Source of the DNA: Mongoliibacter sp.
GTDB taxonomy: Bacteria; Bacteroidota; Bacteroidia; Cytophagales; Cyclobacteriaceae
Direction of reading: 5' to 3'
Assembly: GCF_007692705.1 (NCBI RefSeq)
Contig: NZ_REBN01000144.1
Location: 1-50,270, forward strand
Length of the DNA stretch: 50,270 nt
Shown: one piece after another, positions 32,305-40,855 of the stretch
How the letters are laid out: the number at the start of each line of letters is the position of its first letter
Numbering within the stretch: position 1 is the stretch's first letter
Position numbers and translations under genes: made by a program
Notes under the pieces: generated by a model
Told to the model about the DNA's origin: nothing
Database searches by the model: none
The model's input: only the letters and a program-made list of their open reading frames with translations

Positions 32305-33534
32305 ATGAAGAACAGACTTCAGGATATCGCAACTTTAGATTTATACACCAATAAGAACAAAATCAAGTGGCTCATTTTCATTTGCTCCATAATTATCAGT
32401 TTTGGGTCTATTTATTATACCAATATCTTGGTGGAAGAATTGAAAAATCGTGAAAAAAGACAAATTGAGCTTTTAGCAAGAGCACTTGAGTATGCCTCTT
32501 TGAATGCGGATAACCTTACATTTATCAATCAAGAGATCATTCAACAAAACACTTCAATTCCTGTGATTGTGGTGGATTCAGATGAAAATGTAGTTGATTA
32601 TAGAAACATAAATATCAAGAGGAGGTCTTCGGAAGAAGATAAACAAAAAACGCTGCAGAAAGAGTTAGAGAAAATGAAAGCAGAGTATGAGCCGATTGTT
32701 ACTGAAGATGCATTGGTTTTTTATAGAAATTCAGAGCTTTTGACCTCTCTTAAATATTATCCATATATCCAGCTTTCGGTAATTTTGGTTTTTGGGGTGC
32801 TTGCCTACGCAGTGTTTAACCAATCAAAAGTAGCTGAGCAAAACCGAGTTTGGGCAGGACTTACCAAAGAAACTGCCCACCAGCTAGGGACGCCTATTGC
32901 TTCCTTGATGGCTTGGATTGATTACTTACGAAACTCCCCTGTATGGGAAGAGAATAAAGAGGTCATTCAGGAAATGGATAAAGATGTTGTCAAATTAAGG
33001 ATGGTCACTGAGCGGTTCAGTTCCATTGGCAGCACACCTTCTATTCAACCTGAAAATGTTTTCTCTGTCGTAGACGAGGCTATCAATTATTTGAGACCAA
33101 GAATCTCTTCCAAAGTAGAGATGAAAGTTAATGGTTACTCCAATGATATCGAGGCAATGTTGAATAAGCCACTCTTTGAATGGGTCGTAGAAAATATTTG
33201 TAAAAATGCTGTTGACGCGATGAAAGGTCAGGGTGTGATTTCAATAGACATCATTAAGGAAAGTGAGAAATTTGTATTTGTCGACATTACCGATACTGGT
33301 AAAGGAATGGAGAGAAGTTTCTATAAAAGGGTGTTTAATCCTGGTTTCACCACAAGACGGCGCGGTTGGGGCCTAGGTCTTACTTTAGCCAAAAGAATTA
33401 TAGAAGGTTATCATAAAGGTAAAATTTACGTCAAAAGCTCAGAACCAGGAATTGGCACCACATTTAGAATTGTACTTCATGGGAGTAAGGAAGGCATCTC
33501 AGGCTTTAAAAGAGAAGATTTTTTGATACAGTAG
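32305..33534 (+). CDS. Orphan sensor histidine kinase
   Basis: A 409-residue membrane kinase. Two helices (about 22-40 and 155-172) enclose a periplasmic region of about 110 residues; the kinase core follows. The phosphorylated histidine is H192 in KETAHQLGTPIASL. ATP-binding boxes: N box KNAVDAMKG, G1 DTGKGM, F and G2 GWGLGLTLAKRI. The ATG at 32305 is preferred over the TTG just before it. No response regulator is adjacent, so the partner is unknown. Confidence 0.87.
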   Translation: MKNRLQDIATLDLYTNKNKIKWLIFICSIIISFGSIYYTNILVEELKNREKRQIELLARALEYASLNADNLTFINQEIIQQNTSIPVIVVDSDENVVDYRNINIKRRSSEEDKQKTLQKELEKMKAEYEPIVTEDALVFYRNSELLTSLKYYPYIQLSVILVFGVLAYAVFNQSKVAEQNRVWAGLTKETAHQLGTPIASLMAWIDYLRNSPVWEENKEVIQEMDKDVVKLRMVTERFSSIGSTPSIQPENVFSVVDEAINYLRPRISSKVEMKVNGYSNDIEAMLNKPLFEWVVENICKNAVDAMKGQGVISIDIIKESEKFVFVDITDTGKGMERSFYKRVFNPGFTTRRRGWGLGLTLAKRIIEGYHKGKIYVKSSEPGIGTTFRIVLHGSKEGISGFKREDFLIQ

Positions 33535-33606
33535 GAATCATAGATTCCATCTTTGCTTGTTATACAATTTAAATTCGCCGTCCTTCCAACCTTTAAATTA
33601 ATGGAT

Positions 33607-33614
33607 TACCTTTG
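33607..33614 (+). promoter_or_regulatory. Candidate -7 box for prfC
   Basis: TACCTTTG, a perfect -7 match, followed by CAG; 31 nt upstream of the ATG. Only a TTC is found near -33. Confidence 0.45.
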
Positions 33615-33645
33615 CAGACTGAAAATCGACTGATAAAGGAAAGAC

Positions 33646-35226
33646 ATGAGTTTGACCAAAGAAATACAAAAAAGAAGAACTTTCGCCATCATTGCCCACC
33701 CGGATGCCGGAAAAACCACGTTGACTGAAAAACTACTGCTTTTTGGTGGAGCTATTCAAACCGCAGGTGCTGTAAAGTCAAATAAGATTGATACCGCAAC
33801 CAAGTCTGACTGGATGGAAATAGAAAAGCAAAGAGGCATTTCTGTTGCTACTTCTGTCATGGGTTTTGAATATCAGGGAATAAAAATCAATCTTTTAGAT
33901 ACTCCTGGTCACCAAGATTTTGCTGAAGACACCTATAGAACGCTTACTGCGGTTGATTCAGTAATCATGGTGATAGACTGTGTGAAGGGTGTGGAGATTC
34001 AGACAGAAAAACTAATGGAAGTCTGCCGCATGCGGAATACACCTGTGATCTGCTTTATTAACAAGCTAGATAGGGAAGGAAGAGATCCATATGAACTTCT
34101 GGATGAGGTAGAAGAAAAACTTAATATTCAAGTACGTCCGCTCTCTTGGCCAATTGGTATGGGCAAAAGCTTCAAAGGAGTATATAATTTGTATGATAAG
34201 AAACTCAATTTATTTTCTCCGAGCCAAAGGAAACTAAGCGATGCACGTGAACAGTTTGAAAACCTAGATGACAATAGGCTTGATGAAATTATTGGGAACA
34301 GTTATGCGAATCAGCTCAGGGAAGATGTGGAATTGATAGAAGGGGTGTATACTGATTTTGACACCAAAGAATATTTGGAGGGTAAGGTTGCTCCGGTGTT
34401 TTTCGGTTCTGCTGTGAATAATTTCGGAGTGAATGAAATGCTTGATACGTTTATAAGAATAGCACCTACTCCAAAAAGCCGTCAGACCGAAGATAGAGAA
34501 GTGAAGCCAGAGGAGTCCAAGTTTTCAGGTTTTATTTTTAAAATCCATGCAAATATGGATCCTAATCATAGGAATAGAATTGCTTTTTTGAGGATTTGCA
34601 GTGGTAAATTCCAGAGAAATAAGCCATATAATCATGTAAGAGGGCCAAAGCCCCTTCGATTTTCTAACGTTACGCAATTTATGGCGCAGGATAGGGAAAT
34701 GGTGGATGAAGCATTTCCTGGAGATATAGTGGGACTTTTTGACACGGGTAATCTCAAGATAGGAGACACCTTGACAGAAGGGGAGGACATGACCTTTAAG
34801 GGGATTCCTTCTTTTTCTCCGGAAATCTTCAAAGAAGTTATCAACAAGGACGCTATGAAGACCAAGCAATTGGAAAAAGGCCTCAAACAACTTATGGAAG
34901 AGGGAGTAGCCCAATATTTTACCTATGAAATGGGGGCAAGAAAAGTTGTGGGAACTGTAGGTCAATTGCAATTTGAAGTAATCCAATTTAGGTTGAAAAA
35001 TGAATACAATGCCTCCGTGGAATTTGCTCCGATGAATTTATATAAAGCTTGCTGGATCAGCAGCAAAGATAAAAAGCAACTTGATGAGTTTGTCCGTTCT
35101 AAAAGTAGGCACATTGCACAGGATAAAGATGGTAAGTTGGTATTTATGGCTGAATCAAAGTCTTGGTTGCAAATGGTCCAGGACAACTATCCTGAAATAG
35201 ACTTTCACTTCACTTCAGAATTTTAA
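33646..35226 (+). CDS. prfC: Peptide chain release factor 3 (RF3)
   Basis: A 526-residue translational GTPase that recycles RF1/RF2 from the ribosome. G1 AHPDAGKTT (17-25), the G2 region [13 protein letters not shown]3 DTPGHQDF, G4 [10 protein letters not shown]. Domain II and the C-terminal region, with [20 protein letters not shown], are present. Length is normal for RF3 (526-530). It converges on yihY with only 3 nt between stops and no room for a terminator hairpin. Confidence 0.94.
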   Translation: MSLTKEIQKRRTFAIIAHPDAGKTTLTEKLLLFGGAIQTAGAVKSNKIDTATKSDWMEIEKQRGISVATSVMGFEYQGIKINLLDTPGHQDFAEDTYRTLTAVDSVIMVIDCVKGVEIQTEKLMEVCRMRNTPVICFINKLDREGRDPYELLDEVEEKLNIQVRPLSWPIGMGKSFKGVYNLYDKKLNLFSPSQRKLSDAREQFENLDDNRLDEIIGNSYANQLREDVELIEGVYTDFDTKEYLEGKVAPVFFGSAVNNFGVNEMLDTFIRIAPTPKSRQTEDREVKPEESKFSGFIFKIHANMDPNHRNRIAFLRICSGKFQRNKPYNHVRGPKPLRFSNVTQFMAQDREMVDEAFPGDIVGLFDTGNLKIGDTLTEGEDMTFKGIPSFSPEIFKEVINKDAMKTKQLEKGLKQLMEEGVAQYFTYEMGARKVVGTVGQLQFEVIQFRLKNEYNASVEFAPMNLYKACWISSKDKKQLDEFVRSKSRHIAQDKDGKLVFMAESKSWLQMVQDNYPEIDFHFTSEF

Positions 35227-35229
35227 TTT

Positions 35230-36150
35230 TCACTCAATTTCATCCTCTTCTGTGTTATACGAGTATAGAGAAGCGATTGCTTTTGGCTTTATCTCATGTC
35301 CCCGCTGGAGGGCATAGGCTTTTGTGATTTCTCCACATAGAAAAAGAATTAAGGAACTGTAGAAAATCCAAAGCAACAAGATAACCAATGAACCAGCTGC
35401 TGAATAATAATTATTAAGGTCAAGGTTTGAAATAATTAAGTTAATCACCCTTGATCCGACCATAAAAAGTAAGGTGGTTATAATTCCACCTGCAAAAGCA
35501 TCCTGCCATTGGATAATGACATCTGGTAAGGTTTTGTGAACAATGGTGAAAAAAAACATCACCACAGTGAAATTAAATGACATCTTAATAAGGCTAAATA
35601 AAACCGTCTCGACTGTTTCAGGCAGTATCCCTGAAGCCACATTTGAAATATAAGACTGAAGCAAGTCAATAAACAAGGTCAAAACCAGCAATAAGCCGAT
35701 CCCGATGACGAATAGTAAGGGTATAGAACGGTATTTGGCGATTTTCCAAAAACTAACTCCTTTTTTGATTTTTACTTTCCAGATAGAGTTCAGCGCTTTT
35801 TGAAGGATGCCAAAAATCATGGTCGCACTTTTGAAAATAACCAATACAGCAATGATGATGTAAAGAGTTGAGTCTGGTAAGTTCATTACATTGTCTAATA
35901 CTTCTGCCACCTGATCAGCTGCCTCTGTACCAACATTTTCTTCTATTTGGCTGATGATTTCATCCTTGATTTCCGTCTTTTCAAAAAATATGGTGCCAAT
36001 AGAAACTATAACTACCAAAATTGCAGGGAGGGAAAATAAGGTGAAAAATGCTATGGCTGCACTATAAACTATAGGTTGATCTTGTCCCACAAAGCCAATT
36101 GTCTTCTTGAGAATTCCAACGGTATCCCGATATGTCTTTTTTAGATTCAT
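35230..36150 (-). CDS. YihY/BrkB family membrane protein
   Basis: A 306-residue protein with about six helices and family marks: YSAAIAFFTLFSLPAILVV near the N-terminus, NSIWKVKIKKG, and the C-terminal YYSAAGSLVILLLWIFYSSLILFLCGEITK. The old name ribonuclease BN is not supported for this family; a membrane transport or envelope role is more likely but unproven. Converges on prfC. Confidence 0.87.
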   Translation of the reverse strand: MNLKKTYRDTVGILKKTIGFVGQDQPIVYSAAIAFFTLFSLPAILVVIVSIGTIFFEKTEIKDEIISQIEENVGTEAADQVAEVLDNVMNLPDSTLYIIIAVLVIFKSATMIFGILQKALNSIWKVKIKKGVSFWKIAKYRSIPLLFVIGIGLLLVLTLFIDLLQSYISNVASGILPETVETVLFSLIKMSFNFTVVMFFFTIVHKTLPDVIIQWQDAFAGGIITTLLFMVGSRVINLIISNLDLNNYYSAAGSLVILLLWIFYSSLILFLCGEITKAYALQRGHEIKPKAIASLYSYNTEEDEIE

Positions 36151-36256
36151 TAAAATATATTGCTTAAGAATTGGAAAATCTATAGGCTGAATTTAAGGCC
36201 TTGGCTTAATTTAACATAAAAATCAAATAAGACCCCGAGGTCTGTAATTAATAAAA

Positions 36257-36264
36257 TATCTTTG
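36257..36264 (+). promoter_or_regulatory. Candidate -7 box for the pseudouridine synthase gene
   Basis: TATCTTTG, a perfect -7 match, 20 nt upstream of the ATG. No TTG at -33. Confidence 0.4.
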
Positions 36265-36284
36265 TATCAAAATAAGGAATTGAA

Positions 36285-37019
36285 ATGAAAGCAAAAGCAT
36301 TTTCCGTTGTCTATGAAGACAATCATTTATTAGTTGTAAATAAGGCAGCGGGTGTCCTTGTACAGGGAGACAAAACAGGGGATAAGACCCTTACAGATTA
36401 TTGCAGGGAATACATAGCACATAAATATAATAAGCCCGGGGCGGTTTTTTTACATCCTGTTCACAGATTGGATAGACCGGTAAGTGGTCTGGTGGTTTTT
36501 GCCAGAACCTCCAAAGGCCTTGAAAGGATGATGGAGTTGTTCCGGAAAAGGGAAATTCATAAAGTCTATTGGGCAGTAGTAAAGAAAAGACCTAAGGATG
36601 AGATGGGGAAACTTACGCATTGGCTGGTAAAAGATGAGAAAAAAAATATTGTTACGGCCTATGAAAAAGAAGTTCCTGATTCGCAAAAAGCGGAATTGAA
36701 TTACAAAAGGCTGGATAAACTTAACGATCATTGGCTCTTGGAAGTAAGGCCAATTTCAGGCCGTCCACATCAGATAAGAGTTCAATTGGCATCGATGGGA
36801 TGTCCTATTCGAGGGGACCTTAAATATGGGTTTCATAAGCCGAATGCAGATGCGAGTATCAACTTGCATGCTTTTCATCTGGTTTTTGTCCATCCAATTA
36901 AAAAGGAAAAACTTTACTTGAGAGCTGCCTTACCGGAAGAGTCTTTCTGGGAACAGTTTCTGGAGCTTGAACCTGTGAGAGCTAAAGATCAACACCTGGA
37001 CAATACATTTTCAGGTTGA
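36285..37019 (+). CDS. RluA-family pseudouridine synthase
   Basis: A 244-residue synthase that converts uridine to pseudouridine in rRNA or tRNA. Catalytic D63 is in HRLDRPVSGL, with the family motifs HPVHRLDRPVSG and GRPHQIRVQLASMG. There is no S4 domain at the N-terminus, unlike RluC/RluD. The RNA target cannot be read from sequence alone. Confidence 0.88.
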   Translation: MKAKAFSVVYEDNHLLVVNKAAGVLVQGDKTGDKTLTDYCREYIAHKYNKPGAVFLHPVHRLDRPVSGLVVFARTSKGLERMMELFRKREIHKVYWAVVKKRPKDEMGKLTHWLVKDEKKNIVTAYEKEVPDSQKAELNYKRLDKLNDHWLLEVRPISGRPHQIRVQLASMGCPIRGDLKYGFHKPNADASINLHAFHLVFVHPIKKEKLYLRAALPEESFWEQFLELEPVRAKDQHLDNTFSG

Positions 37020-37045
37020 TAGATATGGCTGTAATGATGTATTTG
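37016..37045 (+). promoter_or_regulatory. Candidate promoter inside the end of the pseudouridine synthase gene
   Basis: TTG (37016-37018), 19-nt spacer, TGTATTTG (37038-37045), which matches TAnnTTTG at 5 of 6 fixed bases. Transcription would begin near 37052, in a region with no recognisable protein gene. Confidence 0.4.
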
Positions 37046-37051
37046 AGCAGG

Positions 37052-37222
37052 CCTTTTATTGGTGATGGCCACCGACAGCGGTTGGCTGGGAAGCGCTTTC
37101 GATATTTATCGAAACATGAAACATTTAAAATTTATTAATATTACTATTAATGGCGAGGTTTACGGTCTGCCTGATAGTGTAATAAAACAAAAAACGCATC
37201 TGAGGATGCGTTTTTTGTTTTT
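37052..37222 (+). ncRNA. Candidate small RNA, about 170 nt
   Basis: A 200-nt gap between the pseudouridine synthase and clpX genes contains a promoter-like sequence and several stems: GGCC...GGCC (37050-37053 and 37067-37070 region), CAGC/GCTG near 37075-37087, TTTCGAT/ATCGAAA (37097-37103 and 37108-37114, loop ATTT), and a strong terminal hairpin (37188-37217) with a T-run. Reading frames across it show no recognised protein family. The transcript is inferred and not observed. Confidence 0.35.
37184..37222. terminator. Strong bidirectional terminator between the sRNA candidate and clpX
   Basis: Stem CAAAAAACGCATC (37188-37200) pairs with GATGCGTTTTTTG (37205-37217) around a 4-nt loop TGAG; the A-T pairs extend to 37184 and beyond 37217. 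Its right end touches the clpX stop codon at 37221. It can stop transcripts from both sides. Confidence 0.88.
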
Positions 37223-38447
37223 AAGCTACTTGCAATTTTTTGAATTTTGACTTTTCAAATTGCTCTTTTGCATATTTTTGATCAATGACCAATTCAGTAA
37301 TGGAATCATCTGACGGGAGCTCGTACATCGCATCTGTGATAATTGCTTCACAAATTGACCTTAAGCCTCTAGCTCCTAGATTGTACTCCATTGCTTTTTC
37401 AACGATATAATCGATACCGCTTTCTTCAAAAGTCAGTTTGACATTTTCCATGTCCAATAACTTCTTGTATTGTTTGGTCAAAGCATTCTTAGGCTCGGTC
37501 AAGATGCTTTTCAAAGCAGCAGCATCCAACGGATCTAAGTGGGTTACCACCGGAAGTCTACCTATTAATTCCGGTATTAGTCCAAAAGATTTGAGATCCT
37601 GTGCGGTGACATATTGTAAAAGGTTGGCACGATCGATTTGCTGATTTTCAGATTTCTTACTAAAACCTAATGGCTGCGTATTGAGTCTGTTTGCAATGTG
37701 TCTGCCAATACCATCAAAAGCACCTCCGCAGATGAAAAGGATATTTTCAGTATTCACTGCAATCATTTTTTGGTCAGGATGCTTTCTTCCACCTTGTGGA
37801 GGAACATTAACCACGGTGCCTTCCAAAAGCTTAAGTAAAGCCTGCTGTACACCTTCTCCACTTACATCTCTTGTGATGGAAGGGTTGTCTGATTTTCTTG
37901 CAATTTTATCAATCTCATCGATATAGACAATTCCTCTTTCAGCAGCTTCTACGTTGTAATCTGCAGCTTGCAGTAACCTGGTAAGGATACTTTCCACATC
38001 TTCACCTACATACCCTGCCTCGGTAAGTACAGTAGCATCGGCTATACAAAAAGGAACTTCCAGTATTCTTGCGAGCGTTTTTGCAAGGTAAGTTTTTCCT
38101 GTTCCAGTATCTCCTACCATGATGATATTGGACTTTTCAATCCGTATATCATCCTGTTCTGAGGATTTTTGAGAAAGTCTTTTGTAATGATTGTAAACAG
38201 CTACATTAAGTACCTTTTTTGCATCATATTGACCAATTACATATTCACTGAGGTATTCAGTAAGCTCTTTTGGTTTTTTAAGATTAAACTTTAGGTTCTT
38301 GGAAGGTTTTTTGTTTTTTTCTTCCTCCCCCAAAATCTGATAGGCTTGGTCAATGCAGAAATTACAGATATGGGCTGAAATGCCCGATACCATAAGGTCG
38401 ACATCTTTTTTATTTCTCCCGCAAAATGAACAGGTAATTTGTGCCAT
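37221..38447 (-). CDS. clpX: ATP-dependent Clp protease ATP-binding subunit ClpX
   Basis: A 408-residue AAA+ unfoldase that feeds substrates to ClpP. The N-terminal zinc domain has C6, C9, C28, C31 (CSFCGRNKK and HICNFC). Walker A is GDTGTGKT (112-119), where many ClpX have GPTGSGKT; Walker B is IVYIDE (173-178); pore loop GYVG is at 145-148. Sensor and C-terminal LGARGLR region are present. It lies 6 nt after clpP, which it follows on the same strand. Confidence 0.95.
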   Translation of the reverse strand: MAQITCSFCGRNKKDVDLMVSGISAHICNFCIDQAYQILGEEEKNKKPSKNLKFNLKKPKELTEYLSEYVIGQYDAKKVLNVAVYNHYKRLSQKSSEQDDIRIEKSNIIMVGDTGTGKTYLAKTLARILEVPFCIADATVLTEAGYVGEDVESILTRLLQAADYNVEAAERGIVYIDEIDKIARKSDNPSITRDVSGEGVQQALLKLLEGTVVNVPPQGGRKHPDQKMIAVNTENILFICGGAFDGIGRHIANRLNTQPLGFSKKSENQQIDRANLLQYVTAQDLKSFGLIPELIGRLPVVTHLDPLDAAALKSILTEPKNALTKQYKKLLDMENVKLTFEESGIDYIVEKAMEYNLGARGLRSICEAIITDAMYELPSDDSITELVIDQKYAKEQFEKSKFKKLQVA

Positions 38448-38453
38448 GTTTTT

Positions 38454-39122
38454 TTATTTTCTTACTAATACTTCATCAATGAGACCGTATTCTTTGGCCT
38501 CAGGAGCTTTCATCCAGTAATCTCTATCTGAATCTCGCTCAATTTCTTCATATGTTCTACCGGAGTGTTCAGCTAATATTTGATACAATTCCTGCTTCAT
38601 AGACAAGATCAATTTCAAAGAAATTTCCATGTCTTTGGATTGGCCTTGCATCCCTCCAGATGGTTGATGGATCATCACCCTTGAATGTTTCAGTGCAGAT
38701 CTTTTGTCCTTTGCACCACCTGCAAGCAATACTGCGCCCATGGAAGCAGCAATTCCTGTACAGATCGTGGCTACTTCAGGCTGAATGTACTGCATGGTGT
38801 CGTATATTCCCAGTCCGGCGGTAACTGAACCTCCTGGGCTATTGACATATAATAAAACATCTTTTTTGGGATCTGTGGACTCCAGAAATAAAAGCTGTGC
38901 GGTGATGATGTTGGCAATGAAGTCATCTACCTGTGTTCCCAGAAAAATAATCCTATCCATTATCAACCTGGAAAACACATCAATTTCTCTGAAATTAGTC
39001 GGTCTTTCCTCGATCACTGACCTTGTCATATTTTCTACAAACGTATTGTATTGGTCAAATGCATTTCCGCTTATACCTCTATTGTGTACAGCGAATTTTC
39101 TGAATTCGTCTCTGTTGATCAT
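38454..39122 (-). CDS. clpP: ATP-dependent Clp protease proteolytic subunit ClpP
   Basis: A 222-residue serine protease subunit. The ATG at 39120-39122 is chosen (MINRDEF); the longer frame starts in the promoter. Triad S127 (GIAASMGA), H152 (MIHQPSGG) and D201 (RDSDRDYWM) have the family spacing. It forms a two-gene unit with clpX (6-nt gap) and is probably driven by a promoter at 39144-39151. Confidence 0.94.
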   Translation of the reverse strand: MINRDEFRKFAVHNRGISGNAFDQYNTFVENMTRSVIEERPTNFREIDVFSRLIMDRIIFLGTQVDDFIANIITAQLLFLESTDPKKDVLLYVNSPGGSVTAGLGIYDTMQYIQPEVATICTGIAASMGAVLLAGGAKDKRSALKHSRVMIHQPSGGMQGQSKDMEISLKLILSMKQELYQILAEHSGRTYEEIERDSDRDYWMKAPEAKEYGLIDEVLVRK

Positions 39123-39143
39123 AATTGCGTTTTTAGTAATGTA

Positions 39144-39151
39144 CAAAAATA
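39144..39151 (-). promoter_or_regulatory. Candidate -7 box for clpP
   Basis: The minus strand reads TATTTTTG, a perfect match, 21 nt upstream of the clpP ATG and inside the T-run after the tig terminator. No TTG at -33. Confidence 0.45.
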
Positions 39152-39183
39152 AAAAAAGCCCTTACTAAAAGAAGGACTTTTTG
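39152..39183 (-). terminator. Terminator of tig
   Basis: On the minus strand a stem CAAAAAGTCCTT/AAGGGCTTTTTTT (one mismatch), with an 8-nt loop, runs into a T-run. It is 21 nt past the tig stop and separates tig from clpP. Confidence 0.7.
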
Positions 39184-39203
39184 TTAACAGTTTTGAACCA
39201 GGA

Positions 39204-40532
39204 TTAGTTTTCCACCAATTCCTTGAATTTATCAGCGCTGATACTTTCTTCTTTCACATTTGCTTTTTCTTTTACAAATCCCAAAACTTTATCGTTTTGA
39301 ACTGAAGTCATCATTTGCATGTAATTCTGACCTTCATTCCCTTGTAAGTAGTTGTCCACAAACATATCCATGCTGTCTTCCATCTGTGCACCCATGCCAG
39401 AAGAAGCAAACTGTTCCCTGATCATTTCTTTGGTTTTTTCAATCACATCCTCGTGTTCAGGTTTGATCTCATTGTCTTGTGCAACTTTATTGGAAATCAA
39501 TGTCCATTTCAATTGCTTGGCGTAAATAGGGTATTCTTTTTCTACCTGCTCGGCAGTTACTTTACCTTCATTTGCTTTTAGCAACCATTCTTTAAGGAAT
39601 TCTTCAGGTAGATCAATTTCTGCGGAATCTATAAGCTTATCTTTCAATTGCTCATCACTGTAAACAATCGCTTCCTTGTTGTAATTTTCAGATATGATTT
39701 CTCTTACCTTCTCTCTCATAGCCTCTTCGGACTCAACTTGGTTTGGACCGAAGAGTTTGTCGAAAAATTCCTGATCAAAGTCAGCAAGTTCTGTTCTGTT
39801 TATGTTTTGTACAGTGAAAGTGAATTTTCCTGATAATTTTTCAATTTCATCTTCCTCTACACCCACTGTTTCAGCCAATTCTTCTTTGATGACTTTAGAT
39901 GGATCCAACTCGATAACATCTCCTTTTTTCACACCAACAAACTTTTTCAGAGACTTTTTCTCTACTTTAGAAAGCGGAAGACTGAATGTCTTTTCAAATT
40001 CTCCATCCTCAGATTTTAAGTCGCCATAAAGAAAATCATTTTCCTCGCTTACTTCTGGATTGGTCATTTTGCCATATTGACTTCTCAGGTTGGTAATGGC
40101 TTCTTCCACTTCACTGTCACTCATTTCTATTTTATAAGAAGTTGCATTGAGTGACTCATCAAGTTTGAATTCAATATTTTCAACAAAACCAATTTTATAT
40201 TGGAATTCAAATTCCTTTTGGTTCTTCCAATCAATAGCATCGGCATCTTCAATCATTGGAAGTGGGTCTCCAAGAATTTTGAAAGTCTGTTCTTTCAAGT
40301 AAGTGTTTAAAGATGAAGAAAGTAGCTCATTGATTTCATCTACCAAAACAGATGTGCCGTACATTTTCTTTATCATGGAAACAGGAGCCTTGCCTGGTCT
40401 GAAACCTTTGATATTTGCTTTTCTGGCATAATCTTTAAGTTTCGCCTCAACCTTTGGTTGGTAATCTGCTTCATTTAATTTAATTTTAACTGAAGCTTGA
40501 TTTGCTGATTGTTTGTCTAAAGAGATTTCCAA
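39204..40532 (-). CDS. tig: Trigger factor
   Basis: A 442-residue ribosome-associated chaperone. The ribosome-binding signature GFRPGKAP is at 43-50; a central FKBP-type domain (about 150-240) has lost most of the canonical isomerase residues; the C-terminal helical arms follow. The start is a TTG (40530-40532) in the context CCCTTGGAAATC, and no ATG is available before the conserved first strand. It lies downstream of tRNA-Leu on the same strand. Confidence 0.92.
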   Translation of the reverse strand: MEISLDKQSANQASVKIKLNEADYQPKVEAKLKDYARKANIKGFRPGKAPVSMIKKMYGTSVLVDEINELLSSSLNTYLKEQTFKILGDPLPMIEDADAIDWKNQKEFEFQYKIGFVENIEFKLDESLNATSYKIEMSDSEVEEAITNLRSQYGKMTNPEVSEENDFLYGDLKSEDGEFEKTFSLPLSKVEKKSLKKFVGVKKGDVIELDPSKVIKEELAETVGVEEDEIEKLSGKFTFTVQNINRTELADFDQEFFDKLFGPNQVESEEAMREKVREIISENYNKEAIVYSDEQLKDKLIDSAEIDLPEEFLKEWLLKANEGKVTAEQVEKEYPIYAKQLKWTLISNKVAQDNEIKPEHEDVIEKTKEMIREQFASSGMGAQMEDSMDMFVDNYLQGNEGQNYMQMMTSVQNDKVLGFVKEKANVKEESISADKFKELVEN

Positions 40533-40564
40533 GGGAATTTGATTTTGGTTATGTGTTAATTAAA

Positions 40565-40633
40565 AACCCTCAATCTCTTTTCCCAGATATTTCCGCATAA
40601 GCCGGATTCAAATCGGAATTGTGATTGAGGGTT
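40565..40633 (-). terminator. Long hairpin between tRNA-Leu and tig
   Basis: An 11-bp stem, AACCCTCAATC/GATTGAGGGTT (40565-40575 and 40623-40633), encloses 47 nt with an inner TTCCG/CGGAA stem. On the minus strand the right arm runs into GGGTTTTTAA, so it probably terminates the tRNA transcript. It is unusually large for a simple terminator. Confidence 0.55.
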
Positions 40634-40641
40634 AAGATGTG

Positions 40642-40723
40642 TGCGGATAGAGGGACTCGAACCCCCATGCCTTACGGCGCTAGATCCTAAGTCTAGTGCG
40701 TCTACCAATTTCGCCACATCCGC
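40642..40723 (-). tRNA. tRNA-Leu (anticodon UAG)
   Basis: An 82-nt class II tRNA. The acceptor stem pairs GCGGATG with TATCCGC (one G-U) followed by discriminator A; the D-arm contains AATTGGTAGAC, the anticodon stem-loop is CTAGA-CTTAGGA-TCTAG with anticodon TAG, a long variable arm (GCCGTAAGGC) follows, and the T-arm has GGGGGTTCGAGTCCCTC. No CCA is encoded. The class II variable arm fits leucine. Confidence 0.95.
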
Positions 40724-40818
40724 ATTATTGTGGGGCAAAGGTAATAATCAATTTCAAACTTGCAAAAGGTGAATAAAAAAAACATTAAGAAGTTGAAAAA
40801 AAAATTGAATTAAGCTTC

Positions 40819-40826
40819 TAATTTTG
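40819..40826 (+). promoter_or_regulatory. Candidate -7 box for rel/spoT
   Basis: TAATTTTG, a perfect -7 match, 30 nt upstream of the ATG. The nearest TTG (40793-40795) is 23 nt away, slightly long. Confidence 0.4.
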
Positions 40827-40855
40827 ATTGAAGGTTTGCAATACTACTCCATTAT

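Noticed and set aside
37059-37250. Plus-strand ORF of 63 codons in the clpX intergenic region
   Set aside because: It starts inside the structured region, crosses the terminator hairpin and enters the antisense of clpX; no family is recognisable.
40556-40738. Minus-strand ORF of 60 codons beginning MPHNNADVAKLVDALDLGSS
   Set aside because: It runs through the tRNA-Leu gene and is the common spurious peptide translated from tRNA sequence.
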